64,000 nucleotides of DNA from Populus alba (Eukaryota; Streptophyta; Magnoliopsida; Malpighiales; Salicaceae). A program made the translations under genes and the position numbers. The DNA lies in NCBI RefSeq assembly GCF_005239225.2, contig NC_133295.1:2356001-2420000 (forward strand), read 5' to 3'. This document shows positions 59,390 through 64,000 of the stretch, one piece after another (the stretch's first letter is position 1; every line of letters begins with the position of its first letter). Below the pieces are notes generated by a model, which saw only the letters and a program-made list of their open reading frames with translations, was not told the origin of the DNA and did not search any database.

Positions 59390-60480
59390 AAAAGGGGGAT
59401 ATTTATAGTGCACATTACTATAACTCTACACTCATAATTATCACTGTGAGTTGAGGTCAAATTACTATTTTGCCTCTCGTGATAGAAAAATCTGGCTTGA
59501 CTGATGAGGGTAATTGAGTTTTTTTTTATTATTATTTTTGAGTAATAAAAATGCAAAAATACTCTTGGTTTCAAAAAATCTAGGCAGTCATCTAAAAATA
59601 TATATTTTTTTCTTATTCACCTTTAAATACGTACAGTGAAGTTGCCAGAATGCTTTTGAGGTCCGAGAAACCTTAGCATTGGTTGAGGGATATTTTTGTT
59701 ATTTTACCTTGATCATGGGCAAATTTATACTTAAATATTAAAAAGAAATGTAGATTTTCACGTGTCAAGCGCGTGAAAGGCAGACACAAATTCAGGTAAT
59801 ATGTATGGCATCTCTCAGTAACCAAACGGTAGTTTTTTAGGAAGCTTTTGAAACCTTTCAGTGGCCCTCTCATTCCTGGACGACGCATGTCTTAAATGAA
59901 TCAATGGTTTAGCATCGAGAACCTTTTTTTTCTCTTTTTATTTTCTCTCCTCCTTTTTTTTCATGCCTAGTCATTCAAGTTTTCAAAATTGCCCCTCAAT
60001 TTCCTTTGTCTTCGGATTTGGCCTATATTCTTCCTCATTTTTTTTCTTTTCTTTTTTTTTTGTTAAAGTTATTTTTCTTTTTAATTTCACCCTTCAATAA
60101 AAAATTTGTAATTGCCCTCTAATTTATTTTTTATTTTGATTTTTATCCTCATTTTTCTAATTATTGTTTTTTTTTTTATCCTTTTATATAATTAATTTTT
60201 TTTTCAATTTCATCCTTCAGTATTTAATTTGTTGAGGATCAAGCTCTGCGGTTTCTCATGTATGGTGCTTCTAATCTAATGACATAGATCACGAGTTTAA
60301 AAAGTTAGCACGAGTCTATATCTTTTTTTTTATTATTTTTTTTAAATTAGCTTTGTGATTTTTTTTCAATTTCTTTTATATCTCATTATCTTGATCTTAT
60401 GACATGAGTCACGAGTTTTACATGTTAATCTGAGTCGACTCGCCTCTTATCATCCAAGTTACAAGTCTATTACACTACTT
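59390..60480. repeat. Dispersed repeat of unknown class, copy 2
   Basis: Shares motif order with 37820-39560: a moderately GC 200-bp head containing a 'CATCGA(G/C)AACC' variant, a long C/T-rich stretch with 'TTTCTCTCCTC', 'TTTAATTTCACCCTTCAAT' and 'TTTCAATTTCATCCTTCA', then a tail with 'GAGTCACGAGTTTTACATG'. No coding capacity seen. Confidence 0.5.
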
Positions 60481-62544
60481 AAGATTAACTCAGGTTTTTT
60501 TTGTCTATTTTTAAAAAAATTTCATACTTTCAAAGTTTTTTTAAAAGTTATTATGATCTCTCTCTTTTTTTATCAAATCCATCTACTATTGTTGCCTACT
60601 TTTTATAGTCTAATTAAAATAAAATTGACTTATTAGATATGGTTAGTGATATAACTCAAGTTGTTGGTATTTTTTATTACTTTGAAATACGTTTGTGACA
60701 CCTAGATATATTTTTCACAAAGAAAATAAATATATACCAATGACGTAGAGTAGACTTAAGTCTAGTTCTTCGACTAATCTTTATATATCAAGCTTAAATG
60801 AATTTTTTTATTAAATTATAGATAGCCCACGGGGATCACTTCATTATGAAAAAATAGATTGTGTTATATTTCAAGACTAAAGATAAGATATATAAATGAT
60901 AAAAACATGTGTAGTTGAAGTATTAAAGAAAAAAAATATAAATTAAATATGTTTTTAAATAATTTTCGTGTAAAGTTTTATTTTTTCAAAATAAAAATGA
61001 AGATATAGAAACATGTCTTATCTATCTCACTGTTTTTTTTTTTTTTTTTTTTCTATCTTAAAACAATAACCAAATACTACTTTAAAGATTAAATTTAAGA
61101 TAATAAAAAGAGTATTTCAACCAATGACTCAATAAAAAATCTTGCATATATTATTGAAGTCACGGTGTAATCATTGATTATTGAAAAAATTAAGATATAG
61201 TTAGAGATTGGTAACCTATTCCAATTTGTATACACTAGGTGTATAGTTTAATAATATATATTTTCTCATTGCAAATTATACAAGTTTGAAATCAAGCACC
61301 AACCTCCATTACTCCAAGCTAAAAATGAAAAAAAAAATCAACTTTTTTAACCCACAAGAATTTTAACCACAACTAGCAACCTCTAGTTTGTAGTGGGATG
61401 ATCTTCAGTTTACCTTTTTTGCTTCACTTTCTTCTTCAGGGAAGGGGCCAAGGCTGACTTGAAAAACGATCCCATAAGGTGAAATCCTATAGGTTAGTGT
61501 AAGCGAATTGTGCCATATGTTTCTATGTTTCTAGATTTACGAGATTCATACTATAATTGAAGTCAGGAAAGCCAATACAAGGAAATAGATGACACCTTTT
61601 TCACTTTGTGAAAGAAAAAAAGGGAAAATACTGACATGAAAATAGTCATTTGTGGATGCCCAAACTTTACGTGATTGAAAGTGTAGATGTAATTATTTTT
61701 TTAAAGTGTTATTTTATGTACAAACGTATTAAAATAATAATTTTTTTTAATTATTTTTGAGATCAATGCATCAAAACAATTCAAAATACATAAAAAATTA
61801 ATTTTTAACAAAAACAATTTAAAATTTTTGTTTTTACTTTCAACTTAAATTTTTTAAAAAAAAACTTTAGTTCAAAAAAATTATAATTTATAGATTTTCT
61901 TAACCCGTAAAGACAAAAGGTATTACCATGAAAAACACATAATAAACTATCTAATATTTGATATGAAATGAACTTGAAGATATTGATGAAAAAAATATCT
62001 TGAATATTGTTGGAAAAGAAAAACAAATCACAATTATATCTCACAAAAATAGACATACAAGATTTATTGTGATTCAGAAAAATTTCACCTACTTCATAGA
62101 TTCGATTATTATGAAAGAAAATTAGTATAAAAATATGATTTGATTTGTTTTATCAAAAACCCAATTTTAAAACTCTTGGACACCCACTCTCTTGAACTTG
62201 AAGAAAACCCTTAACCATTGAGGGCTTTTTCCCACTCTAGAACCAATCTTTTCTCATCCATTTATAATAAATTTGATAATTAAGTTTACAAAATCCAATA
62301 ACTACTCTATTATTTCTTGATTATTGCTCTATTTGTTTGATCAATACTGTACACAAAATTAGTCATATTCTAAATATATTAATAATGAATTTGATTTTTT
62401 TTTCTTTGAAAGAAGAAAATATAAGTATTTTATCTCATTAACACTATTTGAAAAAAAAACTTGTAAAATAACACAATTTAAAAAAGTTTTGATAAAATAG
62501 CATAGTTTGATACTTGTCGAATTAAAAAACACGACAAAATGGTA
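60481..62544. other. AT-rich intergenic DNA, no gene seen
   Basis: The right part of a second Harbinger-like copy is likely at about 60640-61068: it ends 'ATAACCAAATACTAC', matching the outer end at 47314-47328. Its left end was not found. Otherwise nothing recognised. Confidence 0.45.
61690..61825 (+). mobile_element. MITE-like AT-rich element, copy s
   Basis: 'CGTATTAAAATAATAATTTT' left core, 'GATCAATGCATCAAAACAAT' centre, A-rich right arm. Confidence 0.6.
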
Positions 62545-63345
62545 TTTTAAAGAAATTGTTAAATGGACCAGCATGAATTACAATGAGAAGAGATGAAAGA
62601 TAATTAAAAAAAAAACTCTAAAGGCACATCAAAGCTTCGATTATGACATCACTAATACCATTAAAAATGTCTCAAAGAGACAAATCTAATTACATCGAAG
62701 AAAATCACCAATGGTGATCGAAGAAAACTACACTCTCCATCCAAAAACAAATAGGTAATTGCAATAAGAAGAGATGAGAGAGAGAGAAAAAAAAAAACAA
62801 GAAAGATACACCGGAGACAATCTATGATTAAAACACCATCGATACCATTAGAAAAATATCAATGAGATAAATCCAATGACTTAAAAAAAGATCATCAAAG
62901 TGGGTCACACGTGGTAAATGGCTTGCTTGTCTTTGGGAAGATAGTGTGACTCACTCTGATAATCTTTGGTGACCTTTTTAATGTCGTTGGATTTATCTTA
63001 TCGAGATCTTCCTAATAATATCGGTGATGTCATAATTGAAGTTTTGATGCATCTCCAAGATCTCTTTCTTTTTTTATTTTTTTCATTTTATATCTTTTCT
63101 CTTCTCATTGTAATTGCTCACTTGTCTTTGGATGTAGAGTGTGACCACTCCGATCACTGTTGATGATCGTCTTTAATGTCATTAGATTTCTCTCGTTGAG
63201 ATTTCTTTTGATAATATTAGTGATGTTGTAATTATAGCTTTGGTATGTTCTCGATGTTTTTCTTTTTTTCTTTTTCTCTCCCTTCTCTCTTATTGCAATT
63301 TATGCTAGCTCATTTAACAATTTCTTTGAAAACCATGTTTTCCAT
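62545..63345. mobile_element. Fold-back (long inverted repeat) element
   Basis: Left arm about 62545-62930 and right arm about 62930-63345 are reverse complements over most of their length. Anchors are 'AAAGAAATTGTTAAATG' (62549) against its complement near 63325, and 'GACATCACTAATACCATT' (62644) against its complement near 63220. The turn lies at 'GGTAAATGGCTTGCTTGTC'. Each arm holds two diverged copies of a roughly 190-bp unit, so the whole is four units, two in each sense. No coding capacity; transcripts would fold into one long hairpin. Confidence 0.8.
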
Positions 63346-63424
63346 CTATTATTACTTAAAATATTGCCCTTTTCCGATTGCAGCATGCCCTAAACTAAAG
63401 AGATATTTAAGAATGTGATAATGA

Positions 63425-63595
63425 TTGCGGTTCAAAATGCTTTTAGATTCAGAAATATATTAAAATAATAATTTTTTAAAAAAAATTATTTTTAACATTA
63501 GCATATCAAAATAATTTAAAAATATAAAAAAAATTAATTTTAAATAAAAAATTAAAATTTTAAAAAAATAAATTTCAATTATGTTCCTAGGAGCT
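63425..63595 (+). mobile_element. MITE-like AT-rich element, copy t
   Basis: 'AGAAATATATTAAAATAATA' left core, 'TAACATTAGCATATCAAAAT' centre, A-rich right arm ending near 'TATGTTCCTAGGAGC'. It lies 80 bp from the fold-back element. Confidence 0.65.
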
Positions 63596-64000
63596 ATTTC
63601 ATTAAAAAAAAAAAAAAACAGTATTATTTTACTAATCTTATTAAACCGTGCTACTTTTTTGTAAAGAAATCAGAAAGCACACGATATTACAAAGAGGACA
63701 GGTCAAGTCACTAGATAAATCGAGTTGAAGATTTTGTCAGAAAGTTCCAAATTCCACACTCCAAATTGTCATCATTTACCACTCATTTAAATCAGGTTCA
63801 TACTCAGCTCAAAGTTGAGGATTTTTTTGCATTAATTCAATTAAAAAGTCACCATTATGATTTTTTTAACAAGAAAAATATATTCGAGTCTCACATCAAC
63901 ATTATAAAGTCTTTTCTATATATATATATATATATAATTTCTCATGATAAATTAAATTTATTTAATGAGCGATTTTCCTCTCTAAACCTTGGAATCTGAA
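63596..64000. other. Right edge, no gene seen
   Basis: AT-rich with a (TA)n run at about 63919-63937. The plus-strand frame running to the edge crosses that microsatellite and is not supported. Confidence 0.5.

Noticed and set aside
1..64000. Long terminal repeat retrotransposons and integrated virus sequences.
   Set aside because: No gag, reverse transcriptase, integrase or viral movement/replicase motif was seen in any frame, and no primer-binding-site/LTR pair was recognised.

Overview
The window reads as nuclear DNA of a woody dicot, most likely Salicaceae (Populus or close kin). The grounds are intron-containing plant genes, a nuclear tRNA-Ala gene, tRNA-derived SINEs, and a short AT-rich repeat I recognise by eye as typical of poplar intergenic DNA. 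The genus is an inference; no search was run. Gene density is low: four protein genes and one tRNA in 64 kb. Most of the rest is AT-rich intergenic DNA with small non-autonomous transposons, tandem duplications and microsatellites.

Layout. At 1-2.2 kb (minus strand) lie the first two exons of a membrane-anchored PMEI-pectinesterase; its catalytic 3' part is beyond the left edge. From 2.6 to 22 kb there is no convincing gene. This stretch holds a GT/GA microsatellite, two adjacent SINEs inside a diverged segmental duplication (3.6-5.7 kb), a second roughly 1-kb duplication (8.8-10.8 kb), many AT microsatellites and MITE-like copies, and a less AT-rich block (18.1-22.1 kb) that may be untranslated or non-coding RNA. 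A single-exon F-box/FBA gene (22.1-23.3 kb, minus) and tRNA-Ala(CGC) (24.55-24.62 kb, minus) follow. After a three-unit tandem repeat (25.6-26.2 kb) comes a seven-exon WSD-type wax ester synthase/diacylglycerol acyltransferase gene (26.6-29.7 kb, plus). A hAT-like repeat (30.1-31.4 kb) separates it from a six-exon NudC/CS-domain co-chaperone gene of the BOBBER type (34.8-37.3 kb, plus).

From 37.8 kb to the right edge I find no convincing protein gene. The region holds repeats: a family shared between 38-39.5 and 59.4-60.5 kb, a small hAT MITE with target duplication, a recent 220-bp duplication, a PIF/Harbinger-like element carrying its own minisatellite (46.1-47.3 kb), two head-to-tail Helitron-like elements full of GGGTTAACCC-bearing repeats (47.6-50.75 kb), and a fold-back element (62.5-63.35 kb).

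The genes are independent housekeeping or cell-surface functions (cell-wall pectin, ubiquitin targeting, translation, wax/lipid esters, protein folding); nothing suggests a cluster or joint pathway. The most unusual structure is the tandem Helitron-like pair with a perfect 38-bp palindrome at its junction.
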